Of a DNA stretch of 44,930 nucleotides, positions 17,568 to 24,755 are shown in pieces. The notes under the pieces are model-generated. The model worked only from the letters and a program-made list of their open reading frames with translations, was not told the origin of the DNA and did not search any database. The position numbers and the translations under genes were made by a program. Source of the DNA: Roseomonas sp. E05 (GTDB taxonomy: Bacteria > Pseudomonadota > Alphaproteobacteria > Acetobacterales > Acetobacteraceae); NCBI RefSeq assembly GCF_030063475.1, contig NZ_JASIRT010000040.1:1-44930 (forward strand). Direction: 5' to 3'. Numbering within the stretch: the stretch's first letter is position 1; every line of letters begins with the position of its first letter.

Positions 17568-17919
17568 ATCGGAGATGCGCAGCCGGGCGGCGGAAGCGGA
17601 ACGCTTCCTGAAGTCCATCGGCAACGGCCACCGGCTGCTGATCCTCTGCTCCCTGGTCGAGGGCGAGAAATCGGTCGGGGAACTCGAACGGGCTCTGGAG
17701 ATGCGGCAGCCCCACCTGTCGCAGCACCTGACCCGGCTGCGCGAGGACGGCCTAGTGAAGACCCGCCGTGTCTCGCGAACAGTGTTCTACAGCCTGGGCA
17801 GCAAGCCCGCGGAGCGGACGATCGGCCTCCTCTACGAGTTGTTTTGCGCCAAGGACGAGACATCCGTTCCGGAGACGGGGGAACCCGCTCCGACAGAGGC
17901 CACAGCGCCGGAGGCCTGA
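17554..17919 (+). CDS. bigR: BigR/SqrR-type persulfide-sensing ArsR repressor
   Basis: 121-residue winged-helix repressor. The recognition helix region is MRQPHLSQHLTRLREDGLV and the wing is RRVSRTVFYSL. Two cysteines, Cys32 (LLILCSL) and Cys98 (YELFCAK), are 66 residues apart, the same spacing as the sensor pairs of SqrR (41/107) and BigR (42/108). In those proteins persulfides link the pair by polysulfide and release DNA. The downstream dioxygenase, YeeE-like transporters and the divergent DUF442 gene match known BigR operons. The ATG at 17554 has no ribosome site; Met8 at 17575 has GGAG only three bases before it, so the true start is unsure. Confidence 0.88.
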   Translation: MNMNISEMRSRAAEAERFLKSIGNGHRLLILCSLVEGEKSVGELERALEMRQPHLSQHLTRLREDGLVKTRRVSRTVFYSLGSKPAERTIGLLYELFCAKDETSVPETGEPAPTEATAPEA

Positions 17920-17984
17920 CAGCCCCTGACCAGGGGCGACCCGCCCGCTCCCAACAACGCGGCCAGACCTGAAAGGAAACAGCG

Positions 17985-18890
17985 ATGTCCAGAAATCACC
18001 CGGTGGTCACCGGCTTCTACCACGAGGACACCAACAGCATTGCCTACGTCGTGGCGGACCTGGCAACGAGGCGCTGCGCCATCATCGACCCGGTGCTCGA
18101 CTTCGACCGCGCCTGCCGCGGCACCCACACCACCTTCGCCGACCGGATGGCAACCTTTGTGCGAGAGCAGGGGCTGACGGTGGAGTGGATTCTCGACACC
18201 CATCCGCACGCCGACCATTTCTCCGCCGCGCCCTATCTCAAGGAGGTGTTCGGCGCACCGGCGGCGATCGGCGAGCAGGTCATCCGGGTGCAGAAGATCT
18301 GGAAGGAGATCTACAACCTCCCGGACTTCCCCGCCGACGGCTCGCAATGGGACCGCCTGTTCAAGGACGGCGAGCGCTTCCGCGTCGGCGCGCTGGAGGC
18401 GGAGGTTCTCTTCTCGCCCGGCCACACCGCGGCTTCCATCACCTACGTCATCGGCGACGCCGCCTTCGTGCACGACACGCTGTTCATGCCGGACGGCGGC
18501 ACCGCGCGGGCCGACTTCCCCGGCGGTGACGCCCGCGCGCTCTACCGCAGCATCCAGCGCATCCTCGCGCTGCCGCCGGAGACGCGCGTCTTCACCGGCC
18601 ACGACTACCAGCCGGGCGGGCGCGAGCCGCGGTGGGAGTCCACCGTCGCCGAGCAGCGCGCGCACAACACCCATCTGCGGGATGGCGTGACCGAGGGAGC
18701 CTTCGTCCAGGCGCGCGAGGCGCGTGACCGCACGCTGCCCTTCCCGGCCCTGCTGCTCGATGCGCTGCAGGTCAACATCCGGGGCGGGCGGCTGCCCGAG
18801 CCGGAGGCGAACGGCGTCGCCTACCTGAAGATCCCGCTGAACCAGTTCCGCGAGACCGGCTGCACCGCCGTCCGCGCATCGAAGGGCTGA
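17985..18890 (+). CDS. blh: Persulfide dioxygenase (ETHE1/Blh-like), copy 2
   Basis: 301 residues, clearly paralogous to the enzyme at 5011-5937. The metal ligands are in THPHADH (72-78), FSPGHT, VHDTLFMPDGG and FTGHDYQPGG. The string ARADFPGGDA is shared with copy 1. It lacks copy 1's Ala/Pro N-terminal extension and starts directly at the domain (VVTGFYHEDTNSIAYVVAD). It would convert glutathione persulfide to sulfite in the cytoplasm. AAGGAAA precedes the ATG. It lies 65 bases after bigR and six bases before the first YeeE-like gene, so it is part of the BigR-controlled operon. Confidence 0.9.
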   Translation: MSRNHPVVTGFYHEDTNSIAYVVADLATRRCAIIDPVLDFDRACRGTHTTFADRMATFVREQGLTVEWILDTHPHADHFSAAPYLKEVFGAPAAIGEQVIRVQKIWKEIYNLPDFPADGSQWDRLFKDGERFRVGALEAEVLFSPGHTAASITYVIGDAAFVHDTLFMPDGGTARADFPGGDARALYRSIQRILALPPETRVFTGHDYQPGGREPRWESTVAEQRAHNTHLRDGVTEGAFVQAREARDRTLPFPALLLDALQVNIRGGRLPEPEANGVAYLKIPLNQFRETGCTAVRASKG

Positions 18891-18896
18891 GTTGCC

Positions 18897-19319
18897 GTGG
18901 AGAACTTCACCCCTGTCTCCGCCGCGCTGGGCGGCGCACTGATCGGCCTGTCCGTGCTGATCCTCTGGCTCGGCAACGGCCGCATCGCCGGGATCAGCGG
19001 CGCGGTCGGCGGTCTCATCAAGCCGCAGGCGGGCGAGGTCGCCTGGCGCGTCGCCTTCCTGGCGGGGCTCATCGGCGCTCCCCTCGCCTACACGCTGCTC
19101 CTCGGCGCGCCGGAGGTCACCATCCGCTCCACCTATCCCACCCTGGTGGTGGCCGGGCTGCTCGTCGGCTTCGGCAGCCGTCTCGGCAGCGGCTGCACCA
19201 GCGGGCACGGGGTCGCGGGCATCGCCCGGCTGTCGCGCCGTTCCATCACGGCCACCGGCCTGTTCATGCTCGCCGCCGCCGTGACCGTCTTCATCGCCCG
19301 CCACGTTGTCGGAGGCTGA
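18897..19319 (+). CDS. YeeE/YedE-family transporter half, first subunit
   Basis: 140-residue membrane protein with four hydrophobic helices and the family motif GFGSRLGSGCTSGHGVAGIARLS, whose Cys is central to sulfur transfer in YeeE/YedE (TsuA) transporters. Two-gene half-size pairs (PmpA/PmpB type) of this family occur in BigR operons. The substrate is probably thiosulfate or another sulfur species, direction unknown. Start is GTG 18897, seven bases after the dioxygenase stop. The next gene begins six bases after its stop. Confidence 0.85.
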   Translation: MENFTPVSAALGGALIGLSVLILWLGNGRIAGISGAVGGLIKPQAGEVAWRVAFLAGLIGAPLAYTLLLGAPEVTIRSTYPTLVVAGLLVGFGSRLGSGCTSGHGVAGIARLSRRSITATGLFMLAAAVTVFIARHVVGG

Positions 19320-19324
19320 CCGCC

Positions 19325-19762
19325 ATGGGCCGCATTCTCGTCTCGCTCGCCTCGGGCTTGATCTTCGGCCTGGGACTGGTCGTCTCGCAGATGATCAACC
19401 CGCAGAAGGTGCTCGCCTTCCTCGACGTCGCCGGGGACTGGGACCCGAGCCTGGCCTTCGTCATGGGGGCCGCCATCCCGGTGGCCGCCCTGGGCTTCGC
19501 CCTCGCCAAGCGACGGCGGGCGCCGCTCTGCGCTGCCTCCTTCTCCGGCCCGACCAAGACGGCGGTGGACAGCCGCCTGGTCGTCGGCTCGCTCATCTTC
19601 GGCGCCGGCTGGGGCCTGGCCGGATTCTGCCCCGGCCCCGTGCTGGCCGCCGCCCTCCTGGCCGGTGCGCCCGCACTCGTGTTCCTGGCGGCGATGCTGG
19701 TGGGTATGGGGGCCTTCACACTGACTGACCGACGCCTGTCCAGACGCGCCCAGCTGGCCTGA
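19325..19762 (+). CDS. YeeE/YedE-family transporter half, second subunit (DUF6691-like)
   Basis: 145-residue membrane protein with about four helices. SGLIFGLGLVVSQMINPQKV near the N-terminus and GAGWGLAGFCPGPVL in the second half are characteristic of the partner half of YeeE/YedE transporters; the Cys of FCPGP matches the second conserved sulfur-transfer Cys. With the preceding gene it would form one complete pore. It is the last gene of the BigR operon. The 188 bases after it, up to the IS5 element, hold no gene I can support. Confidence 0.83.
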   Translation: MGRILVSLASGLIFGLGLVVSQMINPQKVLAFLDVAGDWDPSLAFVMGAAIPVAALGFALAKRRRAPLCAASFSGPTKTAVDSRLVVGSLIFGAGWGLAGFCPGPVLAAALLAGAPALVFLAAMLVGMGAFTLTDRRLSRRAQLA

Positions 19763-19950
19763 GGGAGAACGCCTCCGGGCCCCGCCGCGACCGTCGGTTG
19801 GAGCGCTCTGCCCATGGCGGGCAGCGCAAGTGGCGCTGCGGGCGGTCGTTGCCTGATGCCGCATGGTTGCGCGGCTCCCGCGGTACCCACGATGGCACAG
19901 GAGTGGCTGGGCCACTTCGACTGCTCGGGGCGCTGCGGGGCCGCCGCCTG

Positions 19951-20822
19951 CTAGAGCGTGTTGCGGACCTTGTGCGTCCCCAGATGAGAGGGGAGGATCT
20001 CCTGATCCCCACTGCTACCGTTATCCGACCGACAGCATGGAGGAGGAGTGGGCGTTCGCCGCGCCCTACTTGACGCTGCTGCCGGAGGATGCCGGACAGC
20101 GCCGTCATGCGTTGCGCGCCTCCTACGATGCGCTGCGCTGGATTATCCGCGCTGGGGCGGCCTGGCGGATGCTGCCGGGTGACTTTCCGCCCTGGCACAT
20201 GGTCTACGATCAGGCGCGGCACTGGCTGGCGGCGGACTGCTTCGAGGCCATGGCGCACGACCTGTGGGCCTTGCTGCGGCTGGCCGAGGGGCGCGCCGCC
20301 GCGCCAAGTGCCACCATCCTCGACAGCCGGACGCTGCGGTCCACGCCCGAGAGCGGTTCCCGGGCCGGGTATGACGGCGCCAAACGGCAGAAGGGCTCCA
20401 AGCTGCACGCCGCCGTCGACACCTTGGGCCATCTGCTGGCGCTGCACGTCACCCCGGCCGACCAGCAGGACCGTGCCCAGGTTGGCCAGCTCGCCGCCGC
20501 CATTCAGGAAGTCACCGGCGAGACGGTCGAGCTCGCCTATGTCGAGCAGGGCTACACGGGAGAGAAACCGGCCAAGGCCGCCCAGGCCTGCCGCATGGCC
20601 CTGCATGTCGTCCGCACCCCGGAGGCCAAGCGCGGCTTCGTCCTTCTGCCCCGCAGGTGGGTCGTCGAACGGAGCTTCGCCTGGGCGGCCCGTTTCCGGC
20701 GCCTCGCCCGTGACTACGAGCGACTGCCCCAGACCGTCGCAGGCCTGCACTTCGTCGCCTTCGCCACCCTCATGCTCACAAAAGCCATCGCCGCCTTCGA
20801 CTTGGTCCGCAACACGCTCTAG
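19951..20822 (+). mobile_element. IS5-family insertion sequence, full length
   Basis: 872 bp bounded by perfect 19-bp inverted repeats: CTAGAGCGTGTTGCGGACC at 19951-19969 and its reverse complement at 20804-20822. The terminal CTAG probably includes the duplicated TA (or CTAG) target typical of IS5 relatives. It encodes one transposase reading outward to the right end, with the stop codon inside the terminal repeat. A decayed copy lies at 16590-17052 in the same orientation. To its right is a broken DUF1264-like gene. Confidence 0.88.
20037..20822 (+). CDS. IS5-family transposase
   Basis: 261-residue DDE transposase. The first catalytic Asp is in ATILDSRTLRSTPES, the C-terminal Y-x2-R-x3-E-type region is VVERSFAWAARFRRLARDYE, and GYDGAKRQKGSKLHAAVDT is typical of the family. 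The second motif reads YVEQGYTGE, where close relatives have DQGYTG, so the second catalytic Asp appears replaced by Glu. Residues RYPTDS, which belong to the usual N-terminus, are in frame just before the chosen ATG with no standard start codon inside the element, so the true start may be missing or altered. Mobility is therefore doubtful. Confidence 0.82.
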   Translation: MEEEWAFAAPYLTLLPEDAGQRRHALRASYDALRWIIRAGAAWRMLPGDFPPWHMVYDQARHWLAADCFEAMAHDLWALLRLAEGRAAAPSATILDSRTLRSTPESGSRAGYDGAKRQKGSKLHAAVDTLGHLLALHVTPADQQDRAQVGQLAAAIQEVTGETVELAYVEQGYTGEKPAKAAQACRMALHVVRTPEAKRGFVLLPRRWVVERSFAWAARFRRLARDYERLPQTVAGLHFVAFATLMLTKAIAAFDLVRNTL

Positions 20823-20859
20823 CCGTTTCTGACGCGTTGCAGCTGCCCCTTCCTCCTCC

Positions 20860-21183
20860 ATGACCGGAAACCGGAGCATGACCAAGACGCGCGAGCGCAT
20901 GGAAGCCCACCACTACTGCAAGCAGGTCAACTCGGATTTCCTGCAGTGCGCGTCGTTCGACGGCAACACCGAGAATGCCAATTTGATCGGGATCTAGTAC
21001 ATCATCTCCGAGAAGCTGTTCGAGAGCCTGCCGGAGGACGAAAAGGGTGCTTTGCGGATAGAATTTCTGCAACTGGGTGCTTCTCTCCGCGGCAGAGATG
21101 GAGGGCGGGCCACCGTTGAGGCGCACGATCTGGACTGGAAGTTCAGGCCGGGGGCGAGCACTCGCGTCACCATCCTGCCCTGA
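20860..21183 (+). pseudogene. DUF1264-like gene with in-frame stop
   Basis: Starting at ATG 20860 (or 20878) the frame reads RMEAHHYCKQVNSDFLQCAS, then NANLIGI, meets TAG at 20995-20997, and goes on in frame with YIISEKLFESLPEDEK. The H-x-C/H-K-Q-x-N-x-D-F-x-Q-C and LIG(V/I)EYIISEKLF strings match the DUF1264 family, with the stop in place of the usual Glu (GAG to TAG). After EDEK the sequence no longer follows the family as I know it and ends at 21181-21183. The upstream part is short because the IS5 element ends 37 bases before. Function unknown. Confidence 0.6.
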
Positions 21184-21320
21184 CCCGCAGCCTGGGCGGC
21201 GCTCGTCAGAACACTGGCCGTGATGCACTCCAGCAGCTGAGAGGCAGTCACCTTTCTGCCTGAAAGTCTACTATTTGGTTTTTCTGCCTGTTACGGTTTC
21301 ATCCTCCCAAGGAGAAACCG

Positions 21321-21938
21321 ATGCGGATTCTTGCTATTTTGGCGCTTCTCACCCTCGCGAACTGCGCCTTCACAACGGACTATATAGACGTCACCTACGG
21401 CGCAGCTCGGTCTCAGCCGCAGCTTCCGGGCGCGTCGGCAGTGGGTCTTACCGTCACGGCGGAGGATGCTCGGACCGACCATCGGGACCGCGTCTCCAGC
21501 AAGCGGAACGGCTTCGGCATGGACACGGCCCCCATCCTGTCCACTACCGACGTGGTCGCCGAAACCAGCCGCGCGATCGGCGCGGAACTGATGGCCAAGG
21601 GCTTCCGGCTCGGCGGCAATGATGCACGAGTCGAAGTGGACGTCCTTCGGTTCTACAATGAGTTCCGAATGGGCTTTTTCGCCGGGGATGCTGTGTCCGA
21701 GATCACACTGAACGTCCAGGTGCTCGACCGGCTTGGACGGCCGGTCTACTCGCGCATCTACTCGGCCAAGGGGCTAGAGCCCAATATCCAGGTCATGGTC
21801 GGGCACAACGCCGAGGCATCTCTGAATAATGCCCTAAAGAAGGTCGTCCCCCTGGTGGTGGACGATCCTGCGTTCCTGAACGTGCTGCTATCGCAAGGCG
21901 CCTATTCGATACCCGGTTCAATCTCACCGACCAGCTGA
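21321..21938 (+). CDS. YajG-like lipoprotein
   Basis: 205 residues with a lipoprotein signal peptide (MRILAILALLTLANC, lipid-modified Cys15). The mature part resembles YajG-type outer-envelope lipoproteins: an N-terminal strand VGLTVTAEDART, the region DVVAETSRAIGAELMAKGF, and a C-terminal NALKKVVPLVV helix. The function of this family is not established. AAGGAGAAACC gives a strong ribosome site before the ATG. GC content is a little lower than that of the neighbours. It is monocistronic, with 110 bases without a gene after it. Confidence 0.75.
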   Translation: MRILAILALLTLANCAFTTDYIDVTYGAARSQPQLPGASAVGLTVTAEDARTDHRDRVSSKRNGFGMDTAPILSTTDVVAETSRAIGAELMAKGFRLGGNDARVEVDVLRFYNEFRMGFFAGDAVSEITLNVQVLDRLGRPVYSRIYSAKGLEPNIQVMVGHNAEASLNNALKKVVPLVVDDPAFLNVLLSQGAYSIPGSISPTS

Positions 21939-22048
21939 TCAGACCTGCGCCTCCTCAAACCGGAACGTGGTCTCGCCGAAGGCTGGTGCGCGGGCAGCGA
22001 TCTGGGAGTGACTGCTCCTAAACCTGCAGAGAGGGGCCGTTCAGCGGA

Positions 22049-22564
22049 TCAGCCTCCCTGAGCCGCCTGCCGCTTCCGGTGCTGCTGCCGGCGCCAGTCC
22101 CAGGGCGGCACGCGCTCGGCCTCGGGCAGCGCCCAGAGCCCCCGCCGATCGTTCCGCGCCGCCTGCTCCAGTACCAACAGTGCCGGGTCATGCGCGTACT
22201 GCCGGTACACCCAGGCGGCGCCCTGCCGCACCAGCGCGGCGTTGACGTCCGTCCGGCCGACGAACACGCGGCCGATCGTGCGGCCGTAGCGGTCGGTGTC
22301 CACCACCACCACGCGGGCTTCCTGGCGGAAGGCCATCTCGGCCAGCGCCTGCCGGGCGCGGGTGCCGTAGGGCTGCCGGCTTTCCGGGGTGTCGATCTCG
22401 GCCAGGCGGACCCTCACCTGGCGCTTCTCCGGCGTCAGCAGGGTCAGGGTGTCGCCGTCGTGCACGCCGACCACCCGGCCGCGCAACTCGGCGGCGAGGG
22501 CGGGGTGGACGAAGAGGGAGAGGGCGAGGAGGAGCGGCGCGAGCAGCCGGCGGGAAAGACGCAT
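22049..22564 (-). CDS. Secreted thermonuclease-family (SNase) protein
   Basis: 171 residues with a Sec signal peptide (RRLLAPLLLALSLFVHPALA) and a staphylococcal-nuclease OB-fold domain. Key motifs are VVGVHDGDTLTLL, VRVRLAEIDTPE (catalytic Arg and Glu region), TDRYGRTIGRVFVG and LVRQGAAWVYRQY. It would cleave DNA or RNA outside the cytoplasm with calcium. The C-terminal 20 residues are basic. It is transcribed away from the toxin-antitoxin genes; 47 bases separate the start codons. Confidence 0.88.
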   Translation of the reverse strand: MRLSRRLLAPLLLALSLFVHPALAAELRGRVVGVHDGDTLTLLTPEKRQVRVRLAEIDTPESRQPYGTRARQALAEMAFRQEARVVVVDTDRYGRTIGRVFVGRTDVNAALVRQGAAWVYRQYAHDPALLVLEQAARNDRRGLWALPEAERVPPWDWRRQQHRKRQAAQGG

Positions 22565-22611
22565 GCGGCAGGATAGGCCGCGGCGGCGATTGCCGCTATG
22601 CGAGCAAGACC

Positions 22612-23691
22612 ATGGCGTATTTCCTTGTCGCGGATCTCACCACCCTCTGGGGCTGGGGTCGCACGCTGCAGGCCGCGGAGGCGCTGGCCTGGTGGAACGC
22701 TGAGGCGATGGACATGCTCCACGAGGGGCCGCGCCTGAGCCTGTCCGATCACCGGGTGCCCCGCTCCGTCTGGGCCGACCAAGTCGACCTCTATGAGGGC
22801 ACCGAAGCGCTGTACCGGCTGGCCCTCGCGCAGGGCCACGCGGCGCCCTTCCGGCTGCTCACCAACGGCCGGCTGGGAGAGGTCGCCGCGCCGCAGGAGG
22901 GGAGGAGTTCTGAGCGGCACGGTCGCCGAGTTGACGAACTTGACGAAATCGCGGCGGCAGGCGAGATTGGGGGCATGCCGCCCGCCGCCCGCTCCTCCAC
23001 GCCCCGCAAGCCGACCGGAACCGGCGCCTCCCGCCCGCGCGCCGCACGCCCGGCCCAGGTCAAGGTGCCGCCTGGCCTCTCGGCCGAGGAGGCGCGGCGG
23101 GCCCTGGCGGCCGTCGCCCAGGGCGCCGCGGCCGTGCAGCGGACCCACCGGGGGGTGACGCTGGGCCTGGAGCCCACCTCGGGCCGCAGCGCCAGCCGCT
23201 TCCGGATCGTCCGGCTGCCGCAGCGCGCGCCTGTAGCGCCCCCGGACAGTGCCGAGGCAGCGGAACTGCCCCCCGAGGCCGCGCGCGCCGCCCTGCAGCG
23301 CGCCTATGCTCGTGGCGCCGAGGCCGCCGCCGGGCTGCTGGCGGGACCGGACATGCTTTCCTCCGATGCGCTGGCGGCGCGGCTCCACCTGTCGCGCGAG
23401 GCGGTCCACCAGAAGCGCCGCCGCGGCGAGTTGCTCGGGCTCGAGGGCGCCAAGCGGGGCGTCCGCTTCCCGGCCTGGCAGCTGGATGCCGACGGCCGGC
23501 CGCTGGCCGCGCTGCCGGCGCTGCACGCGGTGCTGGGCGAGCCCTGGGCGGTGTTCCGCTTCCTCCGCCAGCGTCATCCGGAACTCGGCCTGCGCACGGG
23601 CCTGGAGGCCGCCAGCGATCCGCGGCAAGCCGCCGCGGCGGTTGCGCTCGCGCGTCGCGTCGGCGGCGCCTTCAGCCCGGCGGGGGCGTGA
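22612..23691 (+). CDS. Antitoxin of a RES-type toxin pair, with extra N-terminal region
   Basis: 359 codons. The C-terminal third carries a helix-turn-helix (LSSDALAARLHLSREAVHQ, about 248-266) and GVRFPAWQLDADG, followed by a toxin-binding-like helix region (LHAVLGEPWAVFRFL), as in MbcA/Xre-type antitoxins of RES toxins. The stop overlaps the toxin's GTG start. Residues 1-105 (WWNAEAMDMLHEG, DLYEGTEALYRLALAQGHA) look like a separate small protein joined in frame. An internal ATG at 22975 (residue 122) would give a 238-residue antitoxin of more normal size, and a tandem TTGACGAAC/TTGACGAAA lies just before it. I cannot decide between fusion and internal start. Confidence 0.65.
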   Translation: MAYFLVADLTTLWGWGRTLQAAEALAWWNAEAMDMLHEGPRLSLSDHRVPRSVWADQVDLYEGTEALYRLALAQGHAAPFRLLTNGRLGEVAAPQEGRSSERHGRRVDELDEIAAAGEIGGMPPAARSSTPRKPTGTGASRPRAARPAQVKVPPGLSAEEARRALAAVAQGAAAVQRTHRGVTLGLEPTSGRSASRFRIVRLPQRAPVAPPDSAEAAELPPEAARAALQRAYARGAEAAAGLLAGPDMLSSDALAARLHLSREAVHQKRRRGELLGLEGAKRGVRFPAWQLDADGRPLAALPALHAVLGEPWAVFRFLRQRHPELGLRTGLEAASDPRQAAAAVALARRVGGAFSPAGA

Positions 23692-24344
23692 CCGACCGGC
23701 GGGCTCGGGCCCATCCGCCGCGCCGCACGACCGACCTGCGCCCGGCCACGGCAACCATTGCGCCGGGCGCACGCTGGGTCCGGCTGGTGCGGGCAGCGCA
23801 CCCGGAGGCGCTCGGGGTGGGGCCCGGCCCTTCGCGCTTCTCCGATCCGCGGCTCGCTCGGAGACGTCCGCCCCGCTGGCTGCCGCTCTACCTCGGCCAG
23901 TCCTTCACCCTCTGCCTACAGGAAGCGCTGCTGCGCGACCGCGCCAATGCCGCGCCGCCCGGCCCCTTTCTGGTCGCGGAGACAGAACTGGCGCTTTGGG
24001 ACTGGGCCGCGATCGAGGTGGTGCGGCCGCTGCGGGTGGTCGATCTCCGGGGCGCGGCCCTTGCCCGCTCGCGGGTGCCGACCGACGTGGTGGGGGCGGC
24101 CGATCATCGCCTCGCCCGCGCCTGGGCGGCCGCCTTCCACCGGCATCCAGCCGGCTTTGACGGCATCGCCTTTCCCTCGCGCTTCCGCACCGGTGACAAC
24201 CTGGCGCTCTTCCATGACCGTGTGGTGGATGCGCTGCGGGTCGTCTCACGTCGGCCCGTGCTCGACAGCCCGGTCGAGCTGGGCCGTGCCTGTGAGGCGC
24301 TCGATCTGGCCATTGTCGCAAGACCGTCCAATCCTGACGCCTGA
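23688..24344 (+). CDS. RES-domain toxin
   Basis: 218 residues. RES motifs are present in order: PSRFSDPR (NAD-binding Arg), PLYLGQSFTLCLQEALLRD (Tyr and Glu), RPLRVVDLRG, and GFDGIAFPSRFRTGDNLALF near the C-terminus. RES toxins (MbcT, ParT, Res) degrade or transfer ADP-ribose from NAD and stop growth when the antitoxin is lost. Start GTG 23688 overlaps the antitoxin stop as GTGA. The toxin follows the antitoxin, the usual order. About 410 bases without a recognised gene follow. Confidence 0.82.
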   Translation: MTDRRARAHPPRRTTDLRPATATIAPGARWVRLVRAAHPEALGVGPGPSRFSDPRLARRRPPRWLPLYLGQSFTLCLQEALLRDRANAAPPGPFLVAETELALWDWAAIEVVRPLRVVDLRGAALARSRVPTDVVGAADHRLARAWAAAFHRHPAGFDGIAFPSRFRTGDNLALFHDRVVDALRVVSRRPVLDSPVELGRACEALDLAIVARPSNPDA

Positions 24345-24450
24345 GGCCGAAATCATCGTCACGGCCGCCGCGGCGATGCTGCTCATCCGGCCTTGGCCCA
24401 ACCTGCGGAACGGCTTGGGACCCCACCGCCGCTCCACCAGGGCCGCCCGC

Positions 24451-24569
24451 TCATACCGGCGAGCGGAAGTTCTGACACATCGCCATAGGCTCAGCCCGTG
24501 GCACCTTCGGTAGGAGCCGGTTACCCACACCCCAGGTAGACGGGTCAGTATCTCGGCTCGCTGGTATGA
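24451..24569. repeat. Imperfect terminal inverted repeat, 119-bp MITE-like unit
   Basis: TCATACCGGCGAGC (24451-24464) and GCTCGCTGGTATGA (24556-24569) are inverted with 13 of 14 matches; the match extends inward imperfectly to about 28 bases on each side (both arms carry CTGAC at the same offset). The unit has no coding capacity and no clear target duplication. It sits in the 411-base gap between the RES toxin and the large helicase system, which otherwise shows no gene. Confidence 0.45.
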
Positions 24570-24755
24570 CCTCAACTTGGCCTGGGTTGCGAGCCCACCC
24601 TAGCCAAGCGAGGGCCGGGGCGGTGCTGGCGGAGGCCTGAGCAAGGCCTCTGGCTTGCTGCGGGCGAAGTTCAGCGGTAAAATCAACCGAGAGGGGAGAG
24701 ACTGAACAGGCATCTCAGATCATTCGTGCCGTTGCTCGCCCTGCAGGCCAGCTGA

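Noticed and set aside
19763-19950. Short frame with GGQRKWRCGRSLPD resembling a transposase zinc motif
   Set aside because: Too short and not confirmed by any other motif; treated as non-coding.
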